Shown: positions 27,201 to 35,307, counted from the first letter of the stretch. The stretch is DNA of 64,000 nt from Verrucomicrobiota bacterium (GCA_016871495.1 VHDF01000017.1:1-64000), one strand, 5' to 3'. The notes: generated by a model not told the origin, from the letters alone. Program-made: numbers and translations.

Positions 27201-27671
27201 TTTGGCCACGCGGAGCACCACGAAGTCGCCGGACTTGGCACCGAGTTGCGCGGCGAGACGGAGATTGAGGAAGACCTCTTCGGGCTGAGGTGAGGCGGGG
27301 GGCGACGAGCCGGGGGCGAGGGACCAGAAATCGGGCGATACTCCGGCGACCTGGATTTGGTTGGCGCGGGCGGATCCGTCGGAATGGGCGGCGGCTCCTG
27401 GCAGCAGGAGCACGGCGGCGGCGGGTGTGCCAAGTTTGGCCTGGATTTCTCCGGCCAACGATTCACGCAACAGGCGGTCATCCGCGCCGAGGGCGATCTC
27501 AGTGCGGCCCAGCCGTGAAAGCGCCATTTGCAGCAAGCTGTGACGCACCGAATCACCGACGACGAGGGCGCCGGTCAACACGGCCGAACCGATGGCGGCG
27601 CCGAGCACGACCCCAAGGTGATTGCGGGCGAAATGGACGAGGCTGCGCAGGGCCAGCGTGCGCCGGTTCAT
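24294..27671 (-). CDS. ABC transporter permease, duplicated FtsX domains
   Basis: 1125-residue inner-membrane permease of the MacB/LolCE/YbbP superfamily. TM1 is near residues 19-38 ('LGVVLGAAIGSAVLTGALVV'), followed by a ~450-residue periplasmic domain. A first FtsX core follows ('FLVLSALLLTSLLFQFGLEQRVSEMGLLLALGWPAQRVRQML'); then middle TM helices and a second periplasmic domain; and a second FtsX core near the end ('LERRAELALLSALGWKASAVRQLMLREHL'). The two-core layout is closest to E. coli YbbP, which pairs with the ATPase YbbA. Such systems export or extract hydrophobic molecules from the inner membrane. The ATPase gene ends one base upstream of its ATG. Confidence 0.88.
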   Translation of the reverse strand: MNRRTLALRSLVHFARNHLGVVLGAAIGSAVLTGALVVGDSVRHSLLQMALSRLGRTEIALGADDRLLRESLAGEIQAKLGTPAAAVLLLPGAAAHSDGSARANQIQVAGVSPDFWSLAPGSSPPASPQPEEVFLNLRLAAQLGAKSGDFVVLRVAKPSQLSRDAPISPQEDSTVALRARVVQVLDDAQFGRFSLRASQVPPFNAFVSRAWLQSRVDTPGQANLYLAAAPDDAVRTSSTSNGKSESPLPARSSSNTVQLANQVLAQTWNLDDAALSLRPAESNRPPELRSSRVFLDAPIIEAALRLPAAQHRVLTYFVNDLASGDQQTPYSMVTATDAPWMPPDLGEDEILVTPWLADDLALKPGSRLSLKYYVVGAMRKLEEQTTHFTVRAILPAQGPHDDPLLMPDFPGLATANNCREWDAGFPIDFDKIRTKDNQYWEQKRGTPKAFVTLKTGQRLWSNRFGNLTSIRFHETGVSTHTLATQLLQTLSPLSLGLRFEEVRGPALAAATGGQDFGQLFIGFSFFLVLSALLLTSLLFQFGLEQRVSEMGLLLALGWPAQRVRQMLLGEGMVLAWIGSVAGLLGGVAYARLMLWGLANLWKDAVGTTSLQFHASPSTMLIGHLAGWFVAAATLWLAIHGTARRPARELLSPQDVEWAALPPSRSAPGKQSTATSIAWITGLSGLALAGMGLARPGSAPALFFGAGGLLLVAGLGSMSSILGRLDHAGNDLLHSAALAARNLARRPKRSLAVAGLLACGGFMIVAVSANRLDAGRDAQDRGSGTGGFALLAESSHPVVHDLNAQEGREFHNLDGKALTNVHFVPFRVREGEDASCLNLNRAQEPRLLGVDPALLQSRKAFTFSRLLEAQHRDAPWLSLLDSTSDPALVPAIGDAASIQWALGKSLGDTLEMTDEKGRPFRLLLVGAVSGSILQGQLVISEKHFLDRFPSATGYRMFLVDAPSDRVGAVRTHLSQVLRDLGLEVTPAVERLAAYNAVQNTYLNTFQVLGGLGLLLGSFGVGIVVLRAILERRAELALLSALGWKASAVRQLMLREHLTLFLWGMAIGTLASAVAVYPALTQPASEFPLASITATLALIAVNGALWVWCAARSGTRGELLEPLRRQV

Positions 27672-27672
27672 A

Positions 27673-28374
27673 TCAGGCGGGAGTGACGGGTTGAAGTTTT
27701 CCGTCGCGAAGTTCGAGAGTCCGGTCCATCCGCCGCGCCAGTTCTAGCGAGTGAGTGACGACGAGCAGAGTGACGCGGAGTTCGCGGTTCAACTCGACGA
27801 GCAGATCGGTGAGATTGACGGCGGAGGGACGGTCCAGTGCTCCGGTGGGTTCGTCGGCGAGGAGGAGCTTGGGTTCGAGAATCAGGGCGCGGACGACGGC
27901 GACGCGCTGGCGTTCGCCCCCGGACAATTGGGCGGGGCGATGATGGATGCGGGATTGGAGTCCGACGCGGGTCAACAACCGTTCGGCGCGCCCGGCCAGC
28001 CGGGATTGATCTTCACGGGAGCGGGGAGAAGCCAGGGTGGGAATGAGCACGTTTTCGAGCGCGCTGCATTGAGGCAGGAGGTGATGCGATTGAAAGACGA
28101 AGCCGATTTGGCGGTTGCGAAACTCGGCGAGAGCGTCCCCGGCGAATCCGGACAAGCTTTGCCCTTCGAAAAGGATCTGGCCGGAAGTGGGAGTGTCCAA
28201 GGAGCCGAGGAGATGCAGGAGCGTGCTTTTGCCGGAGCCGGAAGGGCCGATGATGGCGGTGGAGGTTCCGGCCTCGAGGGTGAAATCGAGATCGCGCAGG
28301 ATGGTAACGGGAGAGGCGCCTTCCGCGGCCGGGAAGCTTTTCGAGACGCCTTGCAGTTGGAGCAATGAGGGCAT
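27673..28374 (-). CDS. ABC transporter ATP-binding protein (YbbA/LolD-like)
   Basis: 233-residue ATPase driving the adjacent FtsX permease. Walker A 'GPSGSGKST', Q-loop 'IGFVFQSHHLLPQ', signature 'LSGGERQRVAVVRAL', Walker B 'LLLADEPTGALD' and switch histidine 'LVVTHSLELA' are all intact, in the MacB/LolD subfamily style. The ATG at 28374 was chosen; an upstream ATG at 28401 lies in the previous gene. Only two bases separate it from the PaaK-like gene and one base from the permease, so the three form one transcription unit. Confidence 0.95.
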   Translation of the reverse strand: MPSLLQLQGVSKSFPAAEGASPVTILRDLDFTLEAGTSTAIIGPSGSGKSTLLHLLGSLDTPTSGQILFEGQSLSGFAGDALAEFRNRQIGFVFQSHHLLPQCSALENVLIPTLASPRSREDQSRLAGRAERLLTRVGLQSRIHHRPAQLSGGERQRVAVVRALILEPKLLLADEPTGALDRPSAVNLTDLLVELNRELRVTLLVVTHSLELARRMDRTLELRDGKLQPVTPA

Positions 28375-28376
28375 GG

Positions 28377-29675
28377 TTAGAGATCGCCGTGATGAATCCA
28401 ACGCCGGGCTTTCATTTCATAGCGCGGCAAGGAGCCCCTGGATTTCGCGGCGACCGGAATTCGGAGTGAAAGGGCGCTTTCGAATTGCGTCTCCAGACGG
28501 CGGGCGAGTTCCGCGGAGGCTTCGGGGGCGGCGTCGAATTCGACGTCCACCGCCAGTTCTTGGAGTTCCCGGTGGCGGGAGACATGGACTAGGAATTCGA
28601 GCACGGGTCCGGAGGATCGAACGAGCGATTCGATGGCGGTGGGGTAAATATTCACACCGCGGACGACGAGCATGTCGTCGGTTCGGGAGAGGATGCCCCC
28701 TTCCAGGGCCAGTTCGATGGAGCCGCAATCGCAGCGTTCGCGTGGACGAGGTTTGACGATGTCTCCGGTGCGATAGCGAAAGAGGGGCGAACCGGCGCGT
28801 TCGAGTGTGGTGAGCACCAGTTCGCCCGGTTGTGATTCGGAAACGGGCTGGCCGCTGTGGGGATCGATGATCTCGGCGAGGAAAGCGGACTCCATGACGT
28901 GCAGCCGGCCGGCGTGTTGGGGGCATTGGTAGGTGACGGGGCCGGTCTCGGTCATGCCGTGGTGATCGTAGACGACGCTGCCGGGCCAGGATTGTTCGAT
29001 GCGCTGCCGCGTGGCGGGAATGCTGCCTCCGGGTTCGCCGGCTACGATCCATTTCGAAACCCTGGCCTTCGACGTTTGGACGCCTTCCTCCCGAGCGGTC
29101 TCGGTCAGGCGCAGCGCGTAGGATGGGGTGCAACAAATCGTGGTGATCCCAAGGTCGAAGATCAAACGGAGCCGGGCGGTGGTGGAGAGACCGCCGGCGG
29201 GAACACAGCAGCAGCCCAGCCGGTGGGCTGAATCGAAGGCGAGCCAAAATCCAAGAAAGGGGCCGAATGAGAAGGCAAAGAGGACACGGTCGGCGGCGGT
29301 TGTGCCGGCGGCTTCGAAAATGCGGGTCCAATGCCGGGTCATCGCTTCCCAGCTTTCGAAAGTGTCGAGCCAGCGGAGCGGTTGGCCGCTGGTGCCGCTG
29401 GTTTGATGGCAGCGCGTGTAAGCCGGGAGAGGAAAATTAAGCGCGGTACCGAAGGGGGGTGTGGCCTGCTGGTCGTCGCTCAGTTCGGATTTGGTGGTGA
29501 AAGGGACAGCACGGGTGAATTCGGCGAGCGACGAAACTTCGCGCAGTCCGCCAAGGGATGCCCACTTTCCCTGGTAGAAGAGATTCCTCCGCCGCGTCAA
29601 GTCGAGCAAGCCGCGGAGCTTGTCCCATTGCGTGGACGCCAGCATGTCGGGTTGAACGCACGTGGGATCGAGCAT
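28377..29675 (-). CDS. Phenylacetate-CoA ligase-like (PaaK family) adenylate-forming enzyme
   Basis: 432 residues. 'RCHQTSGTSGQPLRWLDT' is the phosphate-binding motif of PaaK-type ligases; 'VYDHHGMTETGPVTYQC' is the A5 region; 'LFRYRTGDIVKPRPRERCDCGS' carries the DxxK segment; 'GILSRTDDMLVVRGVNIYPTAIE' and 'PRYEMKARRWIH' complete the C-terminal domain with the mobile lysine region. It should activate an aromatic or other acid to a CoA thioester. The neighbours are an ABC exporter and not phenylacetate catabolism, which suggests that it activates a building block or a molecule linked to the exporter (inference). It overlaps nothing; a 2-base gap precedes the ATPase. Confidence 0.88.
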   Translation of the reverse strand: MLDPTCVQPDMLASTQWDKLRGLLDLTRRRNLFYQGKWASLGGLREVSSLAEFTRAVPFTTKSELSDDQQATPPFGTALNFPLPAYTRCHQTSGTSGQPLRWLDTFESWEAMTRHWTRIFEAAGTTAADRVLFAFSFGPFLGFWLAFDSAHRLGCCCVPAGGLSTTARLRLIFDLGITTICCTPSYALRLTETAREEGVQTSKARVSKWIVAGEPGGSIPATRQRIEQSWPGSVVYDHHGMTETGPVTYQCPQHAGRLHVMESAFLAEIIDPHSGQPVSESQPGELVLTTLERAGSPLFRYRTGDIVKPRPRERCDCGSIELALEGGILSRTDDMLVVRGVNIYPTAIESLVRSSGPVLEFLVHVSRHRELQELAVDVEFDAAPEASAELARRLETQFESALSLRIPVAAKSRGSLPRYEMKARRWIHHGDL

Positions 29676-29693
29676 GGACGGCGGGCGTTCGAG

Positions 29694-30260
29694 TTAACCT
29701 GCGGAGGGAGTTTTGGGTGAGGCGGGAGCTGACGCGCTGGGGGCTGGTTTGGCGGCGGGTGGATTTGGTTTGTAGAAGGTGACGAGGCAGCCTCCGACGG
29801 CGGCGAGGACGATTCCGAGGTAGAACTGGGGTTTGATGCTGTTCAGACCGCCGGCGGGAGGGTGGAGAGCGATGGAGACGAGGGCATTTACGATCGGTGC
29901 TCCGGCGAAAATGATGGACATCACGGTGGCGGGAACGCCTTTGGCGCCGAAGGCCAGGAGGACACCGAAAGCACCGACGGCGCCAACGATGCCGGCGATG
30001 AGCGACCACCACATGCCTTTGGGGGGATAACTCCAGGAGGCACCCTTGGCTATAAGGAGCGCAAGTGGGGCGAGGACCGCGGTGAGGAAGTAAGCGATGC
30101 CGACGAAAAGGAAAGCTTTGTAGCGACCGTTGACGGGATCGCTCATGCCGATTTGGCCGGTGTGGAGGAACACGCCATAAACGCCCCAGGAGGCGACGGT
30201 GAGAAGAGAGTAGAACAGCCAGGCGAGGCCGGGTTGGGAGGCTTGTTGCGCGAGCATCAT
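29694..30260 (-). CDS. EamA/DMT-like membrane protein
   Basis: 188 residues with about five transmembrane helices ('LAWLFYSLLTVASWGVYGVFL', 'AFLFVGIAYFLTAVLAPLALLIA', 'MWWSLIAGIVGAVGAFGVLLAF', 'ATVMSIIFAGAPIVNALVSIAL', 'PQFYLGIVLAAVGGCLVTFY'), and a proline/alanine-rich C-terminal tail. The pattern resembles half of a drug/metabolite transporter (EamA) protein; two such halves or a dimer would make a full transporter. The ATG at 30257 is an equally possible start. It ends 18 bases before the start of the PaaK-like gene and may head that operon. Confidence 0.75.
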   Translation of the reverse strand: MMLAQQASQPGLAWLFYSLLTVASWGVYGVFLHTGQIGMSDPVNGRYKAFLFVGIAYFLTAVLAPLALLIAKGASWSYPPKGMWWSLIAGIVGAVGAFGVLLAFGAKGVPATVMSIIFAGAPIVNALVSIALHPPAGGLNSIKPQFYLGIVLAAVGGCLVTFYKPNPPAAKPAPSASAPASPKTPSAG

Positions 30261-30763
30261 GGGCCGAGTTTAGGTTTGGATACGAAGTCCGGCAATGGAA
30301 TAACCAGTCCCGATGGGTGGAGCGGTGCCTCCGCAAGCGGACGGTCATTGGGCCTGCTGTTGACGTGCGATGGCCGAGTTGTTCCAAGGGCTGGACGGCT
30401 CTCACGGAGGCACCGAGACACGGAGAGAAAGGATCCGAAGCCGAGATCGATGTCCCCAGCAAACTTCCCCCCTGCTCCAATCTCCTCGGTCCAACCACGT
30501 CGTCACGCTGTCCACGATGAGGCGCCGTGAACGGCGGGTCCGGGGATTGCGGTTTCACGCCGGGGGAGTGGTTTTGTGCGGCTCCATGCGCTTGGCGAAG
30601 CGACGCGATCGACCGGCAGCAACGTGGATTCATCGGAGTTGAAATTTGGCACTCAAAAATTCTGGCTTTTGAAGCGCGTTCGAGGCATAAGAGGCATGGA
30701 GGTTGTCCCCAGTCTAGCGAAGGCATAAAGCCCGTCCCTGTGGGCATCCTATTGTACCTGATT
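30261..30763. other. Long intergenic region without a supported gene
   Basis: About 500 bases. A short frame from 30527 continues in phase with the next gene but reads as non-protein sequence before the ATG at 30764. A stretch near 30401-30435 (CACGGAGGCACCGAGACACGGAG) is a simple imperfect tandem repeat. No RNA gene was recognised. Confidence 0.45.
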
Positions 30764-31060
30764 ATGACCAAAGACAAACCTGTACACGAGGTCCGGATTG
30801 GCACCATCAAAGCGGCCATCTGGAAGAACGAAACGACCGTCGGCCACCGGTTCAACGCCACCTTTTCGAGGATCTACAAAGAAAAGGACGCCGACGAATG
30901 GAAGTCCACCGATTCCTTTGGACGCGAAGATCTGCTGGTTTTGGCCAAAGTCGCGGATCAGTGCCACACATGGATATTCGGCCAGGCGCAGGAGGGTGGG
31001 GAGGAACGTCGGACGGCGGCGCCCCGCCGCGATTTTCGCGAAAGCCGGGATCCACGTTGA
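30764..31060 (+). CDS. Small conserved hypothetical protein
   Basis: 98 residues. The core 'VHEVRIGTIKAAIWKNETTVGHRFNATFSRIYK' and 'DEWKSTDSFGREDLLVLAKVADQCHTWIF' is a pattern I recognise as widespread in many bacterial phyla but without an assigned function. The start at 30764 gives the usual short N-terminus. The last ~22 residues ('EEGGEERRTAAPRRDFRESRD' region) are highly charged and look unlike the family core; they may be translated from an intergenic repeat-like sequence that has replaced the original stop. It is possibly expressed alone. Confidence 0.65.
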   Translation: MTKDKPVHEVRIGTIKAAIWKNETTVGHRFNATFSRIYKEKDADEWKSTDSFGREDLLVLAKVADQCHTWIFGQAQEGGEERRTAAPRRDFRESRDPR

Positions 31061-31113
31061 AGGCATAGGCTGGGCTCGACGGCGTGGAGGGCTGAGATTT
31101 ATGCTCCGCGCCG

Positions 31114-31914
31114 ATGTTCTTGTCTGTTCAACCCATGGTGATCGCGGGGCGGGAATTCCGGTCCCGGTTGATCCTGGGGACCGGTAAGTTTTCGTCTCCC
31201 CAGGCGATGCGCGACGCGTTGGACGCGAGCGGGGCGGAAATGGTCACAGTCGCCCTGCGCCGCGCCGACTTGTCGGGCACGGGCGATCCGTTTGCCGATA
31301 TTCTGGAGCACATCGATCCCAAGCGGTATTTGCTCTTGCCGAACACGAGCGGGGCGATGGATGCGCGGGAGGCGGTGCGGTTGGCCAAGTTGGCGGCGGC
31401 GGCGGGGCTGCCCCGCTGGATCAAACTGGAGATTCATCCTGACCCGCGGTACCTGCTTCCGGACCCGATCGAGACGTTGAAGGCGACTGAGATTCTCGTG
31501 GGCGAGGGGTTCACCGTGCTGCCTTATATCAACGCTGATCCGGTGCTGGCGAAGCGGTTGCAAGAGGCTGGAGCGGCCACGGTGATGCCGTTGGGGTCGC
31601 CCATCGGTTCGAATCGGGGGCTGCTCACGCGGGACCAGATTCGCATCATCATCGAACAGTCGACGGTGCCGGTGGTTGTGGACGCGGGGTTGGGCGCGCC
31701 GAGCCATGCGGCCGAGGCGATGGAGCTTGGAGCCGACGCGGTCCTGGTGAACACGGCGATCGCGGTGGCCGGGGATCCGTCCGCCATGGCCCGCGCCTTC
31801 GCCGCGGCGGTGCAGGCGGGGCGGGTGGCCTATGAATCCGGACTGGGTCCGGCGAGCGGTGTTGCCTCGGCGACGAGTCCCCTCACGGGGTTTCTGGAGG
31901 CGGGGCTGGCGTGA
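31114..31914 (+). CDS. thiG: Thiazole synthase ThiG
   Basis: 266-residue TIM-barrel enzyme that builds the thiazole phosphate of thiamine from DXP, dehydroglycine and ThiS thiocarboxylate. '[20 protein letters not shown]' opens the barrel, '[21 protein letters not shown]' holds the Schiff-base lysine (K104), '[14 protein letters not shown]' and '[30 protein letters not shown]' are the phosphate-binding parts. Starts at 31114 and 31135 are both possible. No other thiamine gene is near; the following heptose kinase gene begins within its stop codon. Confidence 0.95.
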   Translation: MFLSVQPMVIAGREFRSRLILGTGKFSSPQAMRDALDASGAEMVTVALRRADLSGTGDPFADILEHIDPKRYLLLPNTSGAMDAREAVRLAKLAAAAGLPRWIKLEIHPDPRYLLPDPIETLKATEILVGEGFTVLPYINADPVLAKRLQEAGAATVMPLGSPIGSNRGLLTRDQIRIIIEQSTVPVVVDAGLGAPSHAAEAMELGADAVLVNTAIAVAGDPSAMARAFAAAVQAGRVAYESGLGPASGVASATSPLTGFLEAGLA

Positions 31915-32924
31915 AGAGCCTTCCAACAGCCCGCGTGGCCCAGTTGCTGCGCGCTTTTCGGAGGCGACGCGTGCTCGTGTTCGGGGATGTGATGCTCGAT
32001 CAGTTCGTCCATGGACGTGTGCGGAGGATTTCCCCGGAAGCCCCGGTGCCGGTGGTGGAGTTTGAGCGGGAAAGTTTCATGCCGGGTGGGGCGGCCAATG
32101 TGGCTCGAAATTTGACGTCCCTGGGGGCGCGGGCGGAGATGGTTGGAGTGATCGGGCGCGATGCCGCGGGTGTGCAGCTTCGGGGCTTGCTCGAGCAGCA
32201 CCGTGTCGATTGTTCGGCGCTTTTTCCTTCGCAATCGCGGATGACCATCAAGAAGACGCGCATTATCGCGCATCAGCAGCAAGTCGCGCGGGTGGATCGG
32301 GAGCGCATTCTGCCCCTGACACGGCACGAGCACGGGAGATTGTGGGACGCGGTGTCCGAGCGTTTGCCCGGCGTCGATGCGGTGATCGTCGGAGACTACG
32401 GGAAGGGGCTTGTGACCCAGGCTTTCTTGGATCAGTTGACCATGGCTTGCCGGGAACGAGGGGTGTGGTTGAGCCTTGATCCCAAGCCGATCCACGCGCT
32501 GGAGCTGGGAGGTTTATCCTTGCTGACTCCGAATCGGAAGGAAGCGTTCGAGTTGGCGGGACGTGTGGACGATCAGCGCCAGGCGAATCCTTTGGTGGAC
32601 GCGCCCTTGCTGGAGGTTGCGGACTGTTTGTTGCAGAAGCTTAAGCCGGCCTTGCTTCTGGTGACGCTGGGTGACCAAGGCATGCTTTTGTGCCAGCGCG
32701 GTGAGCCGGCGGTTTATATTCCCACGGCGGCGCGCGAGGTCTTCGATGTTTCGGGGGCGGGCGACACGGTGATTGGGGCGTTTACGCTGGCGGTGGCGGC
32801 CGGGGCTTCGCCGCTGGAGGCGGCGATCTTATCGAATCACGCGGCGGGAGTGGTGGTGGGCAAGTTCGGGACGGCCACGGTTTCTCCCGGGGAGCTGGCC
32901 GCCCGGTTTCGAAGGAGTTCATGA
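31911..32924 (+). CDS. rfaE1: D-glycero-beta-D-manno-heptose-7-phosphate kinase (RfaE domain I)
   Basis: 337-residue PfkB-family kinase making heptose-1,7-bisphosphate for the LPS inner core. '[31 protein letters not shown]' and '[17 protein letters not shown]' are specific to the HldE/RfaE kinase domain; '[16 protein letters not shown]' carries the catalytic aspartate. The cytidylyltransferase half found in fused HldE is absent, so it is monofunctional. The GTG start overlaps the thiG stop (GTGA). gmhB, the next pathway enzyme, follows after a hairpin element. Confidence 0.93.
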   Translation: MKSLPTARVAQLLRAFRRRRVLVFGDVMLDQFVHGRVRRISPEAPVPVVEFERESFMPGGAANVARNLTSLGARAEMVGVIGRDAAGVQLRGLLEQHRVDCSALFPSQSRMTIKKTRIIAHQQQVARVDRERILPLTRHEHGRLWDAVSERLPGVDAVIVGDYGKGLVTQAFLDQLTMACRERGVWLSLDPKPIHALELGGLSLLTPNRKEAFELAGRVDDQRQANPLVDAPLLEVADCLLQKLKPALLLVTLGDQGMLLCQRGEPAVYIPTAAREVFDVSGAGDTVIGAFTLAVAAGASPLEAAILSNHAAGVVVGKFGTATVSPGELAARFRRSS

Positions 32925-32936
32925 AGAGGGCAGCCG

Positions 32937-33052
32937 TTCTCATTTTGGTGGGTAGGGCGCGTCACTCCGTGCGCGCCGCCTTTGGAAACACCTGGTTTCG
33001 GCGCGCAGCGGAGTGACGCGCCCTACCTTGATCAGTCAAAATGAGAACTGCT
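32937..33052. repeat. Long inverted-repeat element between rfaE1 and gmhB
   Basis: The arms begin GGTAGGGCGCGTCACTCCG and end with its near reverse complement (CGGAGTGACGCGCCCTACC). The loop is about 25 bases. The flanks are also inverted (TTCTCATTTTGG versus CAAAATGAGAACTG). The design matches the element at 11135-11270. It interrupts an otherwise tight heptose pair and may be an attenuating hairpin or an inserted palindromic repeat. Confidence 0.8.
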
Positions 33053-33601
33053 GTGAAGAGGGCTGTTTTCCTTGACCGCGACGGCACCTTGATCGTCGAA
33101 CGGAATTATTTGAGCCGCCCGGATCAGGTGGTGTTGTTTCCTGACACGGGCCCTTCGCTCCGGCGCCTGGCAGAGGCCGGATTTCGTTTGTTCATCGTGA
33201 CGAACCAATCCGGTATTGGACGCGGCTATTACACCTTGGAGGACATGCACGCGGTGCATCGCCGGCTTGGCGAGATGTTGCAGGAGCACGGAGTTCAGTT
33301 TGACCGGATCTATTTTGCACCGGAAGCCCCGGAGGAGCCGAGTCGCGGCCGGAAGCCATCTCCGCAGTTCTTGTTCGACGCGCGTGATGAGTTTGGCCTC
33401 GACCTGGCTCGATCCTATATGGTGGGGGACAAGTTGCTGGATGTTGAATGCGGGCGGAACGCGGGAACCCGGTTGAGTCTGCTGGTGAAAACCGGCTATG
33501 GAGCCGATGTGATTCGAGCGGGCGAGCCTTTACCTCGCGAGTCGCGCGTGGTGGAGAACTTGACCGAGGCAGCCGACTTGATCCTGGCCGATGCCGGCTA
33601 G
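33041..33601 (+). CDS. gmhB: D-glycero-beta-D-manno-heptose-1,7-bisphosphate 7-phosphatase
   Basis: 186-residue HAD-family phosphatase acting after the RfaE1 kinase. 'AVFLDRDGTLIVERNYL' has the nucleophile and acid aspartates (D12, D14); 'VTNQSGIGRGYY' is motif II with the GmhB signature; 'SRGRKPSPQFLFDA' and 'YMVGDKLLDVECGRNAG' give motifs III and IV. The GmhB-type zinc-binding cysteine loop seen in enterobacterial enzymes appears absent ('YFAPEAPEEPSRGRKPS'). The ATG at 33041 lies inside the right flank of the repeat element; the ATG at 33041 or the GTG at 33053 may be used. It overlaps the convergent gene by four bases. Confidence 0.93.
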   Translation: MRTAVKRAVFLDRDGTLIVERNYLSRPDQVVLFPDTGPSLRRLAEAGFRLFIVTNQSGIGRGYYTLEDMHAVHRRLGEMLQEHGVQFDRIYFAPEAPEEPSRGRKPSPQFLFDARDEFGLDLARSYMVGDKLLDVECGRNAGTRLSLLVKTGYGADVIRAGEPLPRESRVVENLTEAADLILADAG

Positions 33602-34149
33602 TATTTTCGAAGCAGGGCGGCGGCAATGCCCGCCAGGACGACGAGGAGGAGCACGAAGAACACGATGAACCGGCGGCGTGCGACGCGTTTTTCGTAACGC
33701 ATGGCACGCAGGCCATGGACGCTGCCCGCGGCCAGATAATTGACCAGTTGCGGGTTGGAAGGCGTGGAGGTCTTGAACAAGCTGGCGAGGCGGCTCCAGA
33801 GGGCGGGGAGGTCGTATTTGCGCACGCCCAGTTCATTGAAATGGGCGGGAGTGGTTCCCGCCTCTTTGCCTCCATGGAGTCGTTTCGGATCCAAGGGCTC
33901 GAAGATTGGATCATGTCTGAGCGGCTTGGCGGGACCTGCTGGGGCAGAGGGAGGAGTGTATGAGGTTGCGGGAGCGGGGCGAGTGTCCGGCGCCTTTCGA
34001 GCCGGCGTGGCGGGAGTTGCCGCTTTGGACGGGCCTGGAACCGTCCGTTGCTGCTCGATCGCGATTTGTTTCTTGATGGCGGCGAGCCGTGCTTCCACGG
34101 ATCGCTGTCGCGAGTCGATCGGATTCGACTTGGAGTTGAAGATCCCCAT
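33598..34149 (-). CDS. Hypothetical tail-anchored membrane protein
   Basis: 183 residues. The N-terminus has a short helical stretch ('RQRSVEARLAAIKKQIAIEQQ'), then a Pro/Ala-rich linker (about 40-85), a conserved-looking 'ELGVRKYDLPALWSRLASLFK' segment, and a C-terminal transmembrane helix ('FIVFFVLLLVVLAGIAAALLRKY'). The topology is a cytoplasmic domain with a C-terminal anchor. It is 12 bases downstream of a similarly organised coiled-coil gene. I do not recognise the family. Confidence 0.65.
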   Translation of the reverse strand: MGIFNSKSNPIDSRQRSVEARLAAIKKQIAIEQQRTVPGPSKAATPATPARKAPDTRPAPATSYTPPSAPAGPAKPLRHDPIFEPLDPKRLHGGKEAGTTPAHFNELGVRKYDLPALWSRLASLFKTSTPSNPQLVNYLAAGSVHGLRAMRYEKRVARRRFIVFFVLLLVVLAGIAAALLRKY

Positions 34150-34161
34150 GAGGCCCGAAAA

Positions 34162-34833
34162 TCAGGAACGCTTGAGCAAGAGGGCCACCAGGGCCAGCAA
34201 CACCAGCGTGGCGAGCACCGCGAGAGGCAAGGTGAAGGCCAAACCCAAACGGCAAGCGTCCCCCAAACTCAATCGATTCCAAGTTTCAACGGGAGTTCCT
34301 GGGGAAACGTTCCGGTTCGGATCCAGACCCGTGGCGTCGGGGGAGGCGGGGTTGAGCACGTCGAACTTGATGCGGGCGCCGTTCCATTCCATTCGGGCAT
34401 TTTCGATGTCGGTGAGCGCTTTAGTCAGTTCCACCTGATAATTCTCCTCGCTCCATGATTGTTCATGAATCGTCTGGACCTTGGCCAGGGCGGCGCGCAG
34501 ATCCGCAATGGACTTGGACATTTGCTCCGCGCTGCGTTGGGCCGAGAGCGTCTGTTCCTCAAGGATGCCGATGCCGCGGGTGAGATGCCGGATCATTTCC
34601 TCGCGGCCGGTTTCGAGTTCGACGCGGCGGCGGCGGGCTTCTTCGAGGGCGGCTCGTTCGCGTTCGAGCGCTTCCTGGGCACGCTTCAATTGGGCGAGTC
34701 GTTCCTGGGTTTCGCCGACTTTGCTCTCGAGTTCCTCGCGGGTTGGCGGACGGTGGACGCCAGCGGGAACAGCGCGCTGAGCGCTTTGAAAATCGCGGTC
34801 CACAAAGTCCGTGTCGTCGTATTCTGGAGGCAT
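34162..34833 (-). CDS. Hypothetical coiled-coil, C-terminally membrane-anchored protein
   Basis: 223 residues. A long coiled coil spans about residues 30-155 ('LAQLKRAQEALERERAALEEARRRR'), followed by a spacer with 'VETWNRLSLGDACRLG' and a C-terminal hydrophobic helix ('AFTLPLAVLATLVLLALVALLL'). It pairs with the next gene, which has the same tail-anchored plan, so the two may form a complex (inference). The ATG at 34833 was chosen; upstream in-frame sequence to 35043 reads as repeat DNA. Confidence 0.65.
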   Translation of the reverse strand: MPPEYDDTDFVDRDFQSAQRAVPAGVHRPPTREELESKVGETQERLAQLKRAQEALERERAALEEARRRRVELETGREEMIRHLTRGIGILEEQTLSAQRSAEQMSKSIADLRAALAKVQTIHEQSWSEENYQVELTKALTDIENARMEWNGARIKFDVLNPASPDATGLDPNRNVSPGTPVETWNRLSLGDACRLGLAFTLPLAVLATLVLLALVALLLKRS

Positions 34834-35307
34834 GGGCGAATGTAAGCCCGGTTTCCGCGTTCTGTAAACGCTTACCTGCGCTGGCTGGATGGGCTTGGGG
34901 AAAATCGCGCCATGACGAGTCCTCGACACCGCTGGGGAGAGTCGCCTCTCGAAACTGACGGCAAAGCAGCGCAGGCTATCGAGTCGACTGCGGAGCGCGG
35001 CTGGGTCGGAGACCCGCCGCAGTGCGCGGATCGGTCGGAACACTCCAGATTATTCAACGTGCGGCCGCTGGTCGAAGGACGACACAGCCGCACTCCGGGT
35101 CAAAAGGAGAACGACTGCGAAAGAAATCCTGCTTCCTGACAACCTCAGCTCAACGGAATGTCTTTCGTCCCTCCGGGCTGGGCCGTCCGTCAATTCCACC
35201 GAAAACAGCGAAGCACCCCTCCACTTTCGGCAGGCTTTTGACGCTCAAGCTTTGGCGCATCTCGACGCTGCCGAATGGCCGATTCCAAGTTTAAGAACGG
35301 ATGAGGA
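34834..35307. other. Intergenic repeat-rich region before the nitrate locus
   Basis: 474 bases. From about 34930 to 35100 lies a GC-rich block (AGTCGACTGCGGAGCGCGGC and a GGTCGGAGACC palindrome) of the sort scattered in verrucomicrobial genomes. The end of the region (35218-35295) is copy 2 of the dispersed repeat found near 8151. No gene is supported. Confidence 0.5.
35218..35295. repeat. Dispersed intergenic repeat, copy 2
   Basis: Shares 'TTTCGGCAGGCTTTTGACGC', 'TCAAGC' and 'GCGCATCTCGACGC' with copy 1 at 8151-8220, with scattered mismatches. It sits 12 bases past the stop of the last gene of the nitrate operon and could act as its transcript end. Confidence 0.6.
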
